From Arthrobacter sp. 24S4-2 (GTDB lineage Bacteria > Actinomycetota > Actinomycetes > Actinomycetales > Micrococcaceae), in NCBI RefSeq assembly GCF_005280255.1, contig NZ_CP040018.1, positions 62,001 to 126,000 on the forward strand: DNA of 64,000 nucleotides. Direction: 5' to 3'. A model generated the notes under the pieces. The model was not told where the DNA came from. It ran no database searches and worked only from the letters and a program-made list of their open reading frames with translations. Positions 28,211 through 36,730 of the stretch are shown here, one piece after another. The translations under genes and the position numbers were made by a program. How positions within the stretch are numbered: position 1 is the first letter of the stretch; every line of letters starts with the position of its first letter.

Positions 28211-29263
28211 TTACTTCGCGGCTTGGACGAATTCGTTCGTGAACGTTTTCGCCAGGTCGATGGCTTTGCCCTTGACTTCGGCGTTGGTTTGAAGGACGTC
28301 GTTGACAATCTTCGGGCCGTCGGCAGGCATGAGGCCGGTGGGGCTGTAGATGCCCTTTTCTGAGTCCAGTGCCTGGATATAGGCGTCCTTGCCCACGCCG
28401 GCGTAGTAGTCGGCGGGAACCTTATCGGTGATTTCGGCAGCCGTGTGGTCCTGGATGTATTTGAGCGTCTTGACGTAGACGTTGGCCAGTTTCTGGACAA
28501 CGTCCTTGTGTGCCTCCACGTAGGCGGTTGTCATGTACAGCGATGTTGCCGGGTAGGCACCGCCGAAGGTCTGCTTGGCACCGTCAAGAGTCCGTGAGTC
28601 GTAGAGGATGAAGGCCTTGTTGGTGTTGACCAACTGGGAGACCGTGGGTTCCGTGGTCATGGCGCAGTCAATGTTCTTGTGGTCCATTGCGGCGATGAGG
28701 GTACCTCCGGACTGCACACCGATGCGGTGTGTTTCCGTCGGTGCGACACCATTCTTCTGGCCGATGTATTGGGTCAGGTAGTCGGTGGAGGATCCGAGGT
28801 CGGTGATGCCCAGGTTGAGTCCCTTCCAGTCCGCGGCTGACTTGATCTGGTCTTTGAGGTCGGTCCGGCAGAGTTCGACTTCTCCGGGGACCTGGAGCAT
28901 GGTCACGACAGCCTCGGTTGATTTTCCTTTGGCCTGCAGGACCTGGTTGTGGTCGTAGAACCCGCCGACACCGTCGACCTGGCCTGAGATCATGTTGGTT
29001 TCCGCGTCCACGCCGGCCGGTTCGTCCGAAAGCTGGACGTTCAGGCCAGCGTCCTTGTAGTAGCCCAGCTGGTCGGCCAGCTTGAACGGCAGGTAGATCT
29101 GCTTGTTCAGCCCGCCCACCATGAGCTTCACTTCCTGGCCGTTGGCGTCACCGGCCTGCTGCGGCGCCTGTCCCGCGGTGCTGGCTGTGTTCGCGCAGCC
29201 GGTCATTCCCGCTACCAGGGCTACTGCCATTCCTGCTCCGGCGATCCATTTTTTCCTAGACAT
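28211..29263 (-). CDS. ABC transporter substrate-binding lipoprotein (NMT1/SsuA type)
   Basis: 350 residues. The lipoprotein signal is VALVAGMTGCANTAS (lipid-modified Cys near residue 22). The mature part follows the NMT1/THI5/SsuA fold: KLMVGGLNKQIYLPFKLADQLGYYKDAGLNVQ, then GLNLGITDLGSSTDYLTQY and IDCAMTTEPTVSQL. AGAGGAGAACA precedes ATG 29263. Such proteins capture nitrate, sulfonates, taurine or thiamine precursors. It is the last gene of an operon read as ATPase, permease, binding protein. Confidence 0.9.
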   Translation of the reverse strand: MSRKKWIAGAGMAVALVAGMTGCANTASTAGQAPQQAGDANGQEVKLMVGGLNKQIYLPFKLADQLGYYKDAGLNVQLSDEPAGVDAETNMISGQVDGVGGFYDHNQVLQAKGKSTEAVVTMLQVPGEVELCRTDLKDQIKSAADWKGLNLGITDLGSSTDYLTQYIGQKNGVAPTETHRIGVQSGGTLIAAMDHKNIDCAMTTEPTVSQLVNTNKAFILYDSRTLDGAKQTFGGAYPATSLYMTTAYVEAHKDVVQKLANVYVKTLKYIQDHTAAEITDKVPADYYAGVGKDAYIQALDSEKGIYSPTGLMPADGPKIVNDVLQTNAEVKGKAIDLAKTFTNEFVQAAK

Positions 29264-29334
29264 TGTTCTCCTCTTTGAGATGGGTTGTGCCTCGTAGCCC
29301 TCTCTTGGCCCGAGGCGGCGGGTGAAGGGGGTGC

Positions 29335-30219
29335 TCAGGCTTCGGCTGCCGCGCTGTGCTGTGGCGGCCGCCAGCGCAGCAGCCGGTTTTCCAATTTGGT
29401 GATCAGCCACTCGGCGATGAGTGCGACGCCGGCCATAATGAGCATGGCGGCCCAGATGCCGTTCTGGTTGAGGTTTCCCTGTGCCTGCCGAATCAGGTTG
29501 CCCAGGCCTTCCTGGGATCCCAGGAACTCTCCGACGATGGCGCCGATCAGTGCGAAGCCGAAAGCCACGTGGAGGCTGGCGATGATCCAGGAGAAGGCTG
29601 AGGGGATGACCACCTGGCGGGTGACCTGCCATTTGCTGGCTCCGAGGATCTCGGCGTTGGCGATGAAGTTCTTGTCCACTTCCCGGGTGCCCTGGAAGGC
29701 ATTGAAGAAGACGCCGAAGAACACCAGGACGATGACCAGCATGACTTTGGACATTAGGCCAAGGCCGAACATGACGACAAAGGAGGAGCCCAGCACGATG
29801 CGGGGGACGGCGTTGACGATCTTAAGGAAGGGGCCGATGACCTCGGACAGGAATTGGATGCGGCCCATTGCGACGCCAAAGACTATGCCGAGGGCGGTAC
29901 CGATGAAGAATCCGATGAGGGCTTCTTCTATGGTCACCGTGATCTGTTGGCCCAAGGATCCGTTGTCGGTTCCTTGGGTGACCCAGATATAGAGCTGGTT
30001 CACGATGAGGCTGGGCTGGCCGTACAGGAGCGCATCGAGCACTTTGCCGCGGACCAGCAGTTCCCAGCTGCCTAGAAGCACCACGACGATGCCGAGCTGG
30101 ACTGCGAGGACTTTCAAACGGCGGCCTGTGAGGGATTTCTTCCGTCCCTGAGTAGGTGCCTGGGCGGACGGCTTCGGCTCCTGGGTGGCCACAGTATTCT
30201 CCAGGCTGGTCATGGTCAT
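29335..30219 (-). CDS. ABC transporter permease (SsuC/TauC type)
   Basis: 294 residues with six or so helices. The coupling EAA loop is EVDKNFIANAEILGASKWQVTRQVVIPSAFSWI, and AVPRIVLGSSFVVMFGLGLMSKV precedes it. It belongs to the BPD_transp_1 permeases of nitrate/sulfonate/taurine uptake. Its start overlaps the ATPase stop by ATGA. Confidence 0.92.
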   Translation of the reverse strand: MTMTSLENTVATQEPKPSAQAPTQGRKKSLTGRRLKVLAVQLGIVVVLLGSWELLVRGKVLDALLYGQPSLIVNQLYIWVTQGTDNGSLGQQITVTIEEALIGFFIGTALGIVFGVAMGRIQFLSEVIGPFLKIVNAVPRIVLGSSFVVMFGLGLMSKVMLVIVLVFFGVFFNAFQGTREVDKNFIANAEILGASKWQVTRQVVIPSAFSWIIASLHVAFGFALIGAIVGEFLGSQEGLGNLIRQAQGNLNQNGIWAAMLIMAGVALIAEWLITKLENRLLRWRPPQHSAAAEA

Positions 30220-31087
30220 TCCGCTTCCTTTGCGTCCGGGGCGGCGCTTCGGGTCGTCTGGGCGTAGGCGATGTCCACTTCCTCACGCAGGGCTTCCCAG
30301 ATGTTCTGGTAGATCTCGTTGAATTTCTTGTCGAAGCGGATTTCCTGCACCACGCGGGGCCGGGGCAGGTCGATGTGGAAGGTGGCCTTGATTGAGGCGG
30401 CTGGGCCGGCGGTGAGGACTACGACCTTGTCGGCGAGGGCGATGGCTTCCTCGAGGTCGTGGGTCACGAACACCACGGCGGGCCGGGTCTGTTCCCACAG
30501 GCCCAGCAACTCCGTGCTCATCTTGGCTCTGGTCTGTACATCCAGGGCGCTGAACGGTTCATCCATAAGCAGCAGCTCGGGCTCGTTGATCAGGTTCTGG
30601 GCCAGGGCGACGCGTTTGCGCATGCCTCCGGAGAGCTGGTGCGGGAAGTTGCTTTCAAATCCAGCGAGCCCGACCCTGCGGATCCAATCGCGTGCATCCC
30701 GGTAGGCCGTGGTTTTCGATACCCCCCGGTACCTGGGGCCCGCGGCGACGTTTTCCAGGACGGACTGCCAAGGCAGGATCGCGTCTGTCTGGAACATGAA
30801 GCCGGCCTTGGGGTTATGCCATTGACGTCCTTGCCGAAGACGCGCACGGATCCTTCGGATGCCCTTTCCATGCCTGCCGCCAAGGTCAAGGCCGTTGACT
30901 TGCCGCACCCTGTGGGCCCGACGATTGCGCAGAACTCTCCACGCTCGACGCGCAGGTCAAGATTCTTCAGGGCCGTATAGCTGGAGCCGTCGGGCGTCCT
31001 GAATCTTTTGGTGGCTGCTGTCATTTCGATTGCCGGGGACGTCGTCGCCGCCCGGCGGTTTAACTGTGATTCCGACACCGTTGTCAC
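30216..31087 (-). pseudogene. ABC transporter ATPase (SsuB/TauB type), frameshifted
   Basis: Two overlapping frames make one ATPase of about 289 residues. Frame one (from 31087) has Walker A VGPTGCGKSTALTLAAG. Frame two has the Q loop FMFQTDAILPW, signature QLSGGMRKRVALAQNLI, Walker B LLLMDEPFSALD and the H loop FVTHDLEEA. The break is near 30820, where GGC ATA ACC CCA should read GGC ATA AAC CCC AAG to give GINPKAGFMFQT. One A is missing. All motifs are otherwise intact, so I suspect an indel error or a very recent mutation. Confidence 0.88.
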
Positions 31088-31134
31088 TCGAATCCTCTCC
31101 TTCGTGCTCGTTCGCTCGGGTGAACTGGATCACA

Positions 31135-31152
31135 TAAGCTGTATTGAGCTTA
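31135..31152. promoter_or_regulatory. Inverted repeat TAAGCT-N6-AGCTTA
   Basis: A 6-bp perfect inverted repeat in the 186-bp gap between the divergent ABC operon and the kinase gene. AT-rich surroundings and a central position make it the best candidate site for the response regulator. The assignment is inference. Confidence 0.4.
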
Positions 31153-31273
31153 GAAAGAGATGGCAGGTGCTGAAACAGTTCTGTAAGTTCTGCAAAATAG
31201 CCGCGATGTTGCAGGTTTTGCGCGTTTTGTTCAGGATCGCGGCGGCGGAGGCCGGCTCCTCCGGCCGCTCGCT

Positions 31274-32914
31274 GTGAGATGGGCCCGAATCAGGGACTTT
31301 CTGCGGGCCCGCAGGCGGACCAGGACCCTAACCGCGCAGATCCTGGTCTGGATGCTGTCGATACTGGTGCTCACGGTGACCTTGGGCGCTGTCCTTTTCA
31401 CACTGATCAGCAACCAGACCCTGAACCGCCAGTACCAGCTGCGGGCGCTGGGAATTGCGGTCACCGTAGCCCAGATGCCTGCGGTGGTTACAGCCTTGGG
31501 ATCGGGTGACGCCGGCCACTCTATCCAGGCGATAGCAACGCGGGTACAGACCGAGGCTCAGCCAGACTATGTCGTGGTTACCGACAGGAACGGTGTCCGA
31601 TACTCTCACCCGAACCCCGACCTGATTGGACGGACCCTGGAGGAACCCGTAGCCGTACTGGACGGCCAGAACCATGTCGGCACCGATCAGGGCAGCCTGG
31701 GAGCATCGGTAAACGCCAAGGCACCTATCCGCGCGGCAGATGGCACCGTTATCGGCCAGGTGTCGGTTGGCATCCTCGAAACCGTCGAAAACACGGAGGT
31801 GGCCCAGCAGATTTGGGTGATCGCAGGTTATTCAGTCGTGGTACTGCTCATCAGCGCCTCCGGCTCACTGGTACTCGGCCGCCGGATCAAGAGAGTTACT
31901 TTCGATCTCGAACCGGCAGAGATCGCCTCCTTGCTGCAGGAACGCGAAGCCCTGTTGCATGGCATCCGTGAAGCGATGATCGGCGTAGACGACGGCGGGC
32001 GCGTTACGGTGATCAACGAGGAGGCCCGCCGGCTGCTTCGCCTGGAAGGAAGCAGCATCCTTGGCGAACCTCTGGAGGACCTCCTTCCGGTCGGAAGGCT
32101 CAGGGACCTCCTCACCGGGCAGCTTGACGGCACGGATCAGGTGGTGATCACGGACGACGCGCTGCTGGTGGTCAACCGCATGCCCGTCAACCTCGCCGGC
32201 AGAAGCATTGGCGCCGTGGTGACGCTGCGGGACCGCACTGAAGTGGAGGCCCTGGTGCGGGACCTGCGCTCCCTTCGTGGTCTGATAGAAGCGTTGAGGG
32301 CGCAGGAACACGAGTACGCTAACCGGCTTCATGTGGTGGACGGACTGCTGGAGATGGGTGATGTGGAACAGGCGCGTCGTTTCGTCTCAAAGATTTCTGA
32401 CACGTCGCGTTCCCTTGGTGAGGGTCTGCGTGGCCGGGTTGAACCCCCGGAATTGGCTGCCCTCCTGCTGGCCAAGATCACTGTCGCGGCCGAACAGGAC
32501 GTACAGATCACGGTGACAGAGGACTCCCGCCTGGACCAGACCACGGCTAGCCACCAGTCCTTACTGACGATCGTTGGCAACCTCCTGGACAACGCCGTCG
32601 ACGCGCTTGCCAACACGCCCGAGCCCCGGGTTGTGACGATCCAGTTCGACGACGCAGACGGCGTCTTTATTGCAGTACGCGACAACGGGCCGGGTGTTCC
32701 TGCCCACAGCCTTGAGAAGGTCCTGGTTGACGGCTATTCCACCAAGGAGGCCCGGCCCGGCATGAGGCGGGGGATTGGACTGGCGCTGGTGAGCCGGATC
32801 GTCCGCCGTGCCGCCGGCACCCTGGACGTTTTTCCGGGACCTGGCGGACACTTTGAAGTATGGCTCCCGGCCGACTCGCAAGCCACATCCCCAAACGACG
32901 AGGACACTCCATGA
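31274..32914 (+). CDS. CitA/DcuS-type sensor histidine kinase
   Basis: 546 residues. A first membrane helix (ILVWMLSILVLTVTLGAVLFTLI) is followed by an extracytosolic PAS-like domain (PDYVVVTDRNGVRYSHPNPDLIG, characteristic of CitA/DcuS) and a second helix (IWVIAGYSVVVLLISASG). Then come a cytosolic PAS (IREAMIGVDDGGRVTVINEEA), the phospho-acceptor region ALRAQEHEYANRLHVVDGLLEMG and the ATPase (NLLDNAVDAL, DNGPGVP, RGIGLALV). The GTG start is by frame. The stop overlaps the regulator's ATG. Such kinases sense small carboxylates; here the divergent partner is an SsuABC-like transporter. Confidence 0.92.
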   Translation: MRWARIRDFLRARRRTRTLTAQILVWMLSILVLTVTLGAVLFTLISNQTLNRQYQLRALGIAVTVAQMPAVVTALGSGDAGHSIQAIATRVQTEAQPDYVVVTDRNGVRYSHPNPDLIGRTLEEPVAVLDGQNHVGTDQGSLGASVNAKAPIRAADGTVIGQVSVGILETVENTEVAQQIWVIAGYSVVVLLISASGSLVLGRRIKRVTFDLEPAEIASLLQEREALLHGIREAMIGVDDGGRVTVINEEARRLLRLEGSSILGEPLEDLLPVGRLRDLLTGQLDGTDQVVITDDALLVVNRMPVNLAGRSIGAVVTLRDRTEVEALVRDLRSLRGLIEALRAQEHEYANRLHVVDGLLEMGDVEQARRFVSKISDTSRSLGEGLRGRVEPPELAALLLAKITVAAEQDVQITVTEDSRLDQTTASHQSLLTIVGNLLDNAVDALANTPEPRVVTIQFDDADGVFIAVRDNGPGVPAHSLEKVLVDGYSTKEARPGMRRGIGLALVSRIVRRAAGTLDVFPGPGGHFEVWLPADSQATSPNDEDTP

Positions 32915-33594
32915 TCAGAACCCTGGTAGTCGATGATGATTTCCGGGTAGCCGCCATCCACGCTGCACGGTTGGCCAAAGTGGATGGTTTCGAGTGCGTG
33001 GGAGAGGTATATACAGCCGCGGCCGCCCGGGAGGCCATTGTCCGGCTGGAGCCCGAACTGCTCCTGCTGGACGTCCATCTTCCGGACGAGGACGGAATTT
33101 CACTGCTGCGTTCCCTGCAGGCCGCCGGCAGCCAGGTTGATTGCATCATCATCACCGCCGCACGCGATTTGGCCACGGTCCGGTCGGCGATGAGCAGCGG
33201 AGCTGTCTACTACCTGGTCAAACCTTTCAGCTTTGACCAACTGCGCATCCAGCTCGAAGCCTATCGACGCTGGCGTGACGAACTGGAGTCATCTGCGCGC
33301 GGGGATCAGGCCACCGTTGACAGCCTCTACAACCTGCGCAGGGCCGCCGTCGAACCTGCGGCCGCTCCGCCGCCCCGGCTTCAGCCGACCATGCAAAAGG
33401 TTTTCGATGCTGTACGTGCCTCGCAGAAGCCGATCGGCGCGGCCGACATAGCGGACCAGCTTGGCGTCAGCCGCCCCACAGCCCAGCGCTACCTGGGCGC
33501 ACTTGAACGCAAGGGACTGGTCAGCCTGGAACTGGCCTACGGGTCCACTGGGCGCCCCCTGAACTCATACACAGCTAAACGGAGTCTCTCCTAG
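32911..33594 (+). CDS. CitB/DcuR-type response regulator
   Basis: 227 residues. The receiver domain runs over residues 1-125, with acidic pocket VVDDD, phospho-acceptor Asp in LLLLDVHLPDEDG, Thr in IIITAARD and Lys in YYLVKPF. The C-terminal helix-turn-helix is PIGAADIADQLGVSRPTAQRYLGALERKGLV. The start ATG overlaps the kinase stop (ATGA), so the pair is translationally coupled. Likely targets are its own promoter and the divergent ABC operon. Confidence 0.93.
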   Translation: MIRTLVVDDDFRVAAIHAARLAKVDGFECVGEVYTAAAAREAIVRLEPELLLLDVHLPDEDGISLLRSLQAAGSQVDCIIITAARDLATVRSAMSSGAVYYLVKPFSFDQLRIQLEAYRRWRDELESSARGDQATVDSLYNLRRAAVEPAAAPPPRLQPTMQKVFDAVRASQKPIGAADIADQLGVSRPTAQRYLGALERKGLVSLELAYGSTGRPLNSYTAKRSLS

Positions 33595-33658
33595 CTACCG
33601 GGCTATGTGTGACCTTGGTCCGGCTGATTCGCGCCACCGGGTGGTTATTCCCTAAATG

Positions 33659-33691
33659 AAACGCCACCCGGCGGCTGGCCGGGTGGCGTTT
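33659..33691. terminator. Bidirectional terminator
   Basis: A 13-bp perfect stem AAACGCCACCCGG/CCGGGTGGCGTTT with a 7-nt loop. It lies between the response regulator (plus) and the convergent degraded gene (minus). Confidence 0.85.
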
Positions 33692-34720
33692 CTCGGAGTC
33701 CTGTTTTTCGGTGCCGGTGCCGGTGCCGTTGCCTTCGTCGCCGTTGTCGGGGGCCACCTTCATGGAGAGGTGGTTCCCGTCGGCGGTCATTTTGAACGGG
33801 TTGCGGGTGGCCACATGGCCGGCGGTGGACCACTGCTGGAACGGGACGTCGCGGATCACGCTGTGGGATTTGAGGTCGATCATCGCCATGCTGCCGAGCT
33901 CGTAAGTGGCGCCGGCGCCGCCGGCCGCCGGGGTCTGCGGGAGGTTGGTGATCCCGTCGCAGAGCATCTTGGAGCTGGGAACGTACTGGCAGTCCTGGTA
34001 GTCGATGAAGTAGTTGGGGTTCTCCGAGGTCGAGAGCTGCTTGCCCTGCAGGTCCCATTCCGCGAAGCGGCGCGAGCCCCAGGTGTTGCCGACCAGGTGG
34101 CCGGTCTGTTTGTCCATAACGATGCCGCCGAAGTGGTCCTTTACCTCGAACTGCTTGTGCACGTCCAGCGTGGCCGCGTCGACACGGTAGATGATGGCGC
34201 TGCTGTTGGGCCGGTACTGGGCCACGGGGATCCAGACGTTGGTGCCGTCGAAATCGATGCCTCCCGGGTGGTACATGTCGCCCTCGCCGAGGATGATGTC
34301 CTTTTGCAGGTTTCAGGCCTTGTCCATGACGAACAGATGGCCAATACCCTTGCCCGGTGTGCGGTCGAACCCGTCCTGCGGGGTCGGGAACTTCGTGGTC
34401 GGCTCGATGATCTGAACGGCCGAGAGGAAGATGTGGTCCTGGCTGTAGGCGATTCCCTCAGTGTGGAACGTCGGGAAGTTCAGCTTCAGCTTGGACGTCT
34501 GCTGCCAGTTCGTGCTCCCGTCAACACTGTTGAAGGCGTCGGCCAGGGCAGTGTCCGTTTCACTGTGGGTGGCGGATTCAGCGCCGGTGCCCTGGTGCTG
34601 ATCATTGTTGCCGGCGGCCTGGGCCGCCGCGGTGAGCATCTTGGTGAACAGAACGTTGCTGTGAGCCCGATGGGGGCATCGAAGGCCTGGCGCCCGCGCG
34701 AGGAGCGGCATGGCAAACAC
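33692..34720 (-). pseudogene. Degraded secreted beta-propeller-like protein
   Basis: A long minus-strand frame with coherent protein: LNFPTFHTEGIAYSQDHIFLSAVQ, FVMDKA, then an in-frame TGA near 34317, then NLQKDIILGEGDMYHPGGIDFDGTNVWIPVAQYR and on to KMTADGNHLSMKVAP. Repeated 'GI-x-F/Y-DG' blades suggest a beta-propeller of the secreted DUF6454-like kind. Three defects are visible. No start or signal peptide joins the N-terminal part. The TGA replaces an expected Gly codon. There is no stop before the terminator hairpin, so the frame runs through it. Three independent lesions argue for real decay, unlike the single-indel genes. Confidence 0.7.
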
Positions 34721-35063
34721 CCTGCAGCCGGAGCGGCCAGGCGAGGTTCCGGGTCAGGGCTTGCTGTTCAAGACGTCGGGGGCGAAGCCGTTCGGGCCGG
34801 GAGCTCCGGAACATCCGAGGCGGGTGAAGGCTCGTGTCCTGCGGGAAGTGACTACGTAGCCACCACTCCTACCGCTCCGACATGACGCAGGCCATCCGCG
34901 TTCCCCATTAGGCGGGTAGCCGCGGCCGCCCCAGTCGCACTATGGGCGGCCATTGGGGAAAGTGCGTTGGGCCACCAGTCACGCAGTACCCGCAAGCGTC
35001 GTCAGAAGCCGCGAAACCCGGGGTAGGCCACTGGCCGCTCCGCATGAATGAATACCGCGTCTT
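34721..35063. other. Region between degraded gene and gntR
   Basis: About 340 bp without an intact gene. The part to roughly 34880 probably holds the lost 5' end of the degraded gene on the minus strand (no coherent signal peptide in any frame). The part from 34902 holds the gntR terminator. Confidence 0.4.
34902..34961 (-). terminator. Two-tier hairpin downstream of gntR
   Basis: The outer stem TTCCCCA/TGGGGAA (34902-34908, 34955-34961) encloses the inner stem GGCCGCCC/GGGCGGCC (34925-34932, 34945-34952). It lies 103 bp past the gntR stop. There is no U tract. Confidence 0.5.
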
Positions 35064-35765
35064 CTAGTCCCCGTGGACTTCGGCCTGCTTTTCCTCGGAC
35101 CGGTCCAGGTAGGACTCCAGCAGCTCGGCCGAACGGTCCAGTTCACCGGCTTCGAGCGCGGCGCAGATCTCCTCGTTGTCCTTGAGGTAGCCGCTGTAGA
35201 AGTGCGCGTCCACTGTGGCCTTGTGGAAGAACAGCCGCATCTCGGCCAGGACCTGGGACATGATGGTGTTTAGCCGGCGGCTCCCCGCCAGGGCCACGAT
35301 CGCGCCGTGGAAGTGCTGGTTCGCGCTGCCCAGCGCCTCGTCGTCGTTCGCGGCCGCCGCGAGCTTCCCCTCCTCAACCGCCGCCCGGACGGCGGCCACG
35401 GCTTCCGGGTTGCCACCTCTGCGGATCGCGCTGACTTCCAGGACGCGGCGAACCGTGTAGACGTCGTGGATGTCCCCGGCCCCCAGGCTGGCCACGAAGA
35501 CGCCGCGGTTCGGGTGGCGCACCACCAGGCGCTCGCTGGCCAGCTCGGCAAAGGCTTCGCGGACCGTGTTGCGTGAGACGCCCAGGTCCTCGGCAATGGT
35601 GGATTCAGTGAGGCGGGCGCCGGGCAGGAGGATTCCCTCTGCCAGCTGCAGCCGCAGCTCGTCGGCCACCCGGTCCGCCACCGAAGGTACGGTGACGCGC
35701 AGGCGGGCTGCTGCGGATGCCGATGCGGCGGAGCTGACTCGTACTGCTGCTTCTGAAGGGGCCAT
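35064..35765 (-). CDS. GntR-family regulator (FadR/FCD subgroup) of the 5-oxoproline operon
   Basis: 233 residues. The winged helix is VADRVADELRLQLAEGILLPGARLTESTIAEDLGVSRNTVREAFAELASERLVVR; the all-helical FCD ligand domain follows, with metal-binding-type His residues (NQHFHGAIVAL, HFYSGYLKDNEEICAALEAGE). It is divergent from pxpA with a TTGTTGAACAA-type palindrome between them, so it most likely represses the operon and responds to 5-oxoproline or a related acid. The effector is inference. Confidence 0.92.
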   Translation of the reverse strand: MAPSEAAVRVSSAASASAAARLRVTVPSVADRVADELRLQLAEGILLPGARLTESTIAEDLGVSRNTVREAFAELASERLVVRHPNRGVFVASLGAGDIHDVYTVRRVLEVSAIRRGGNPEAVAAVRAAVEEGKLAAAANDDEALGSANQHFHGAIVALAGSRRLNTIMSQVLAEMRLFFHKATVDAHFYSGYLKDNEEICAALEAGELDRSAELLESYLDRSEEKQAEVHGD

Positions 35766-35806
35766 ACTCCAGAATTTACACGATCGTCACATTGTTGAAT
35801 CGAAGA

Positions 35807-35819
35807 ATTGTTGAACAAT
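35807..35819. promoter_or_regulatory. GntR operator ATTGTTGAACAAT
   Basis: A perfect 13-bp odd palindrome in the divergent gntR-pxpA region. A similar half, ATTGTTGAAT, begins at 35791, 16 bp upstream. The spacing suggests two dimers. FCD-type GntR proteins often bind such TTG-N-CAA sites. Confidence 0.7.
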
Positions 35820-35871
35820 CGCTGAATTTGGTGCATCCTAGTAGGAGTAAATCAATGAGACGAGGATCACA

Positions 35872-36630
35872 ATGGTTAACATGGACCTGAACAGCGACGT
35901 AGGCGAGTCCTTCGGTCGCTGGACCCTGGGCGACGACACGGCGATGTTCCAATCCGTGTCCAGCGCCAACGTGGCCTGCGGTTTCCACGCCGGCGATCCC
36001 ACGGTCATCCGCCGTACCTGCCGCGAAGCCGTGCAAGCCGGCGTGATGATCGGAGCCCATGTGGGCTACCGTGACCTCTCCGGATTCGGCCGCCGCTTCG
36101 TGGACATCGATCCCCTTGAACTGGCTGACGACATCGTCTACCAGATCGGTGCGCTGCAGGCGCTGGCCGCCACCGAAGGGGCCCGCGTCCGCTACGTCAA
36201 GCCGCACGGCGGCCTGTACAACGCAATCGTCTTCCACACCGCCCAGGCACGCGCCGTCGTCGACGCCGTCAGGTCGATCGATCCCGGACTGCCCATTCTT
36301 GGCCTTCCCGGCTCGGAGGTGCTGCGCCTTGCGGAAGCAGCCGGACTCCGCGCCGTTTCCGAAGCCTTTGCCGACCGTGCCTACAACCCCGACGGCACGC
36401 TCGTCTCCCGCTCGCTCCCCGGGGCTGTCCTGCATGACCCGGCCCAGGTGGCCGAACACGTCCTGCGCATGGCCGCCGACTCCGCCATCCGCACCGTGGA
36501 CGGCTCCATCCTGAGAATCAATGCAGACAGCATCTGCGTCCACGGCGATTCCCCCGGGGCCGTTGCCATGGCTGTCGCAGTGAAGGCTGCGCTTTCCGAC
36601 GCCGGCATCACTATCAGAGCGTTCGCCTAA
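35872..36630 (+). CDS. pxpA: 5-oxoprolinase subunit A (LamB/YcsF family)
   Basis: 252 residues. Family hallmarks are MDLNSDVGESFGRWTLGDD, NVACGFHAGDP, GAHVGYRDLSGFGRR, VKPHGGLYN and the end region ICVHGDSPGAVAMA. PxpA works with PxpB and PxpC in ATP-dependent opening of 5-oxoproline to glutamate. GAGGA stands before ATG 35872. It opens an operon with an MFS transporter, a fused PxpBC and a biotin carboxylase-BCCP protein. Confidence 0.94.
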   Translation: MVNMDLNSDVGESFGRWTLGDDTAMFQSVSSANVACGFHAGDPTVIRRTCREAVQAGVMIGAHVGYRDLSGFGRRFVDIDPLELADDIVYQIGALQALAATEGARVRYVKPHGGLYNAIVFHTAQARAVVDAVRSIDPGLPILGLPGSEVLRLAEAAGLRAVSEAFADRAYNPDGTLVSRSLPGAVLHDPAQVAEHVLRMAADSAIRTVDGSILRINADSICVHGDSPGAVAMAVAVKAALSDAGITIRAFA

Positions 36631-36730
36631 ACCGCGTTCGCCTAACCCCGCGACCGCTTCGCGAGCAAAAATTCCGCCAAGCAACCGCGCCCACCACCCA
36701 GGCAGCACCCCGCACTCCTGAAGGAAAACC

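Noticed and set aside
33656..34885. A 409-codon plus-strand frame
   Set aside because: Antisense shadow of the degraded secreted-protein gene; it begins in the terminator hairpin and has no domain signature.
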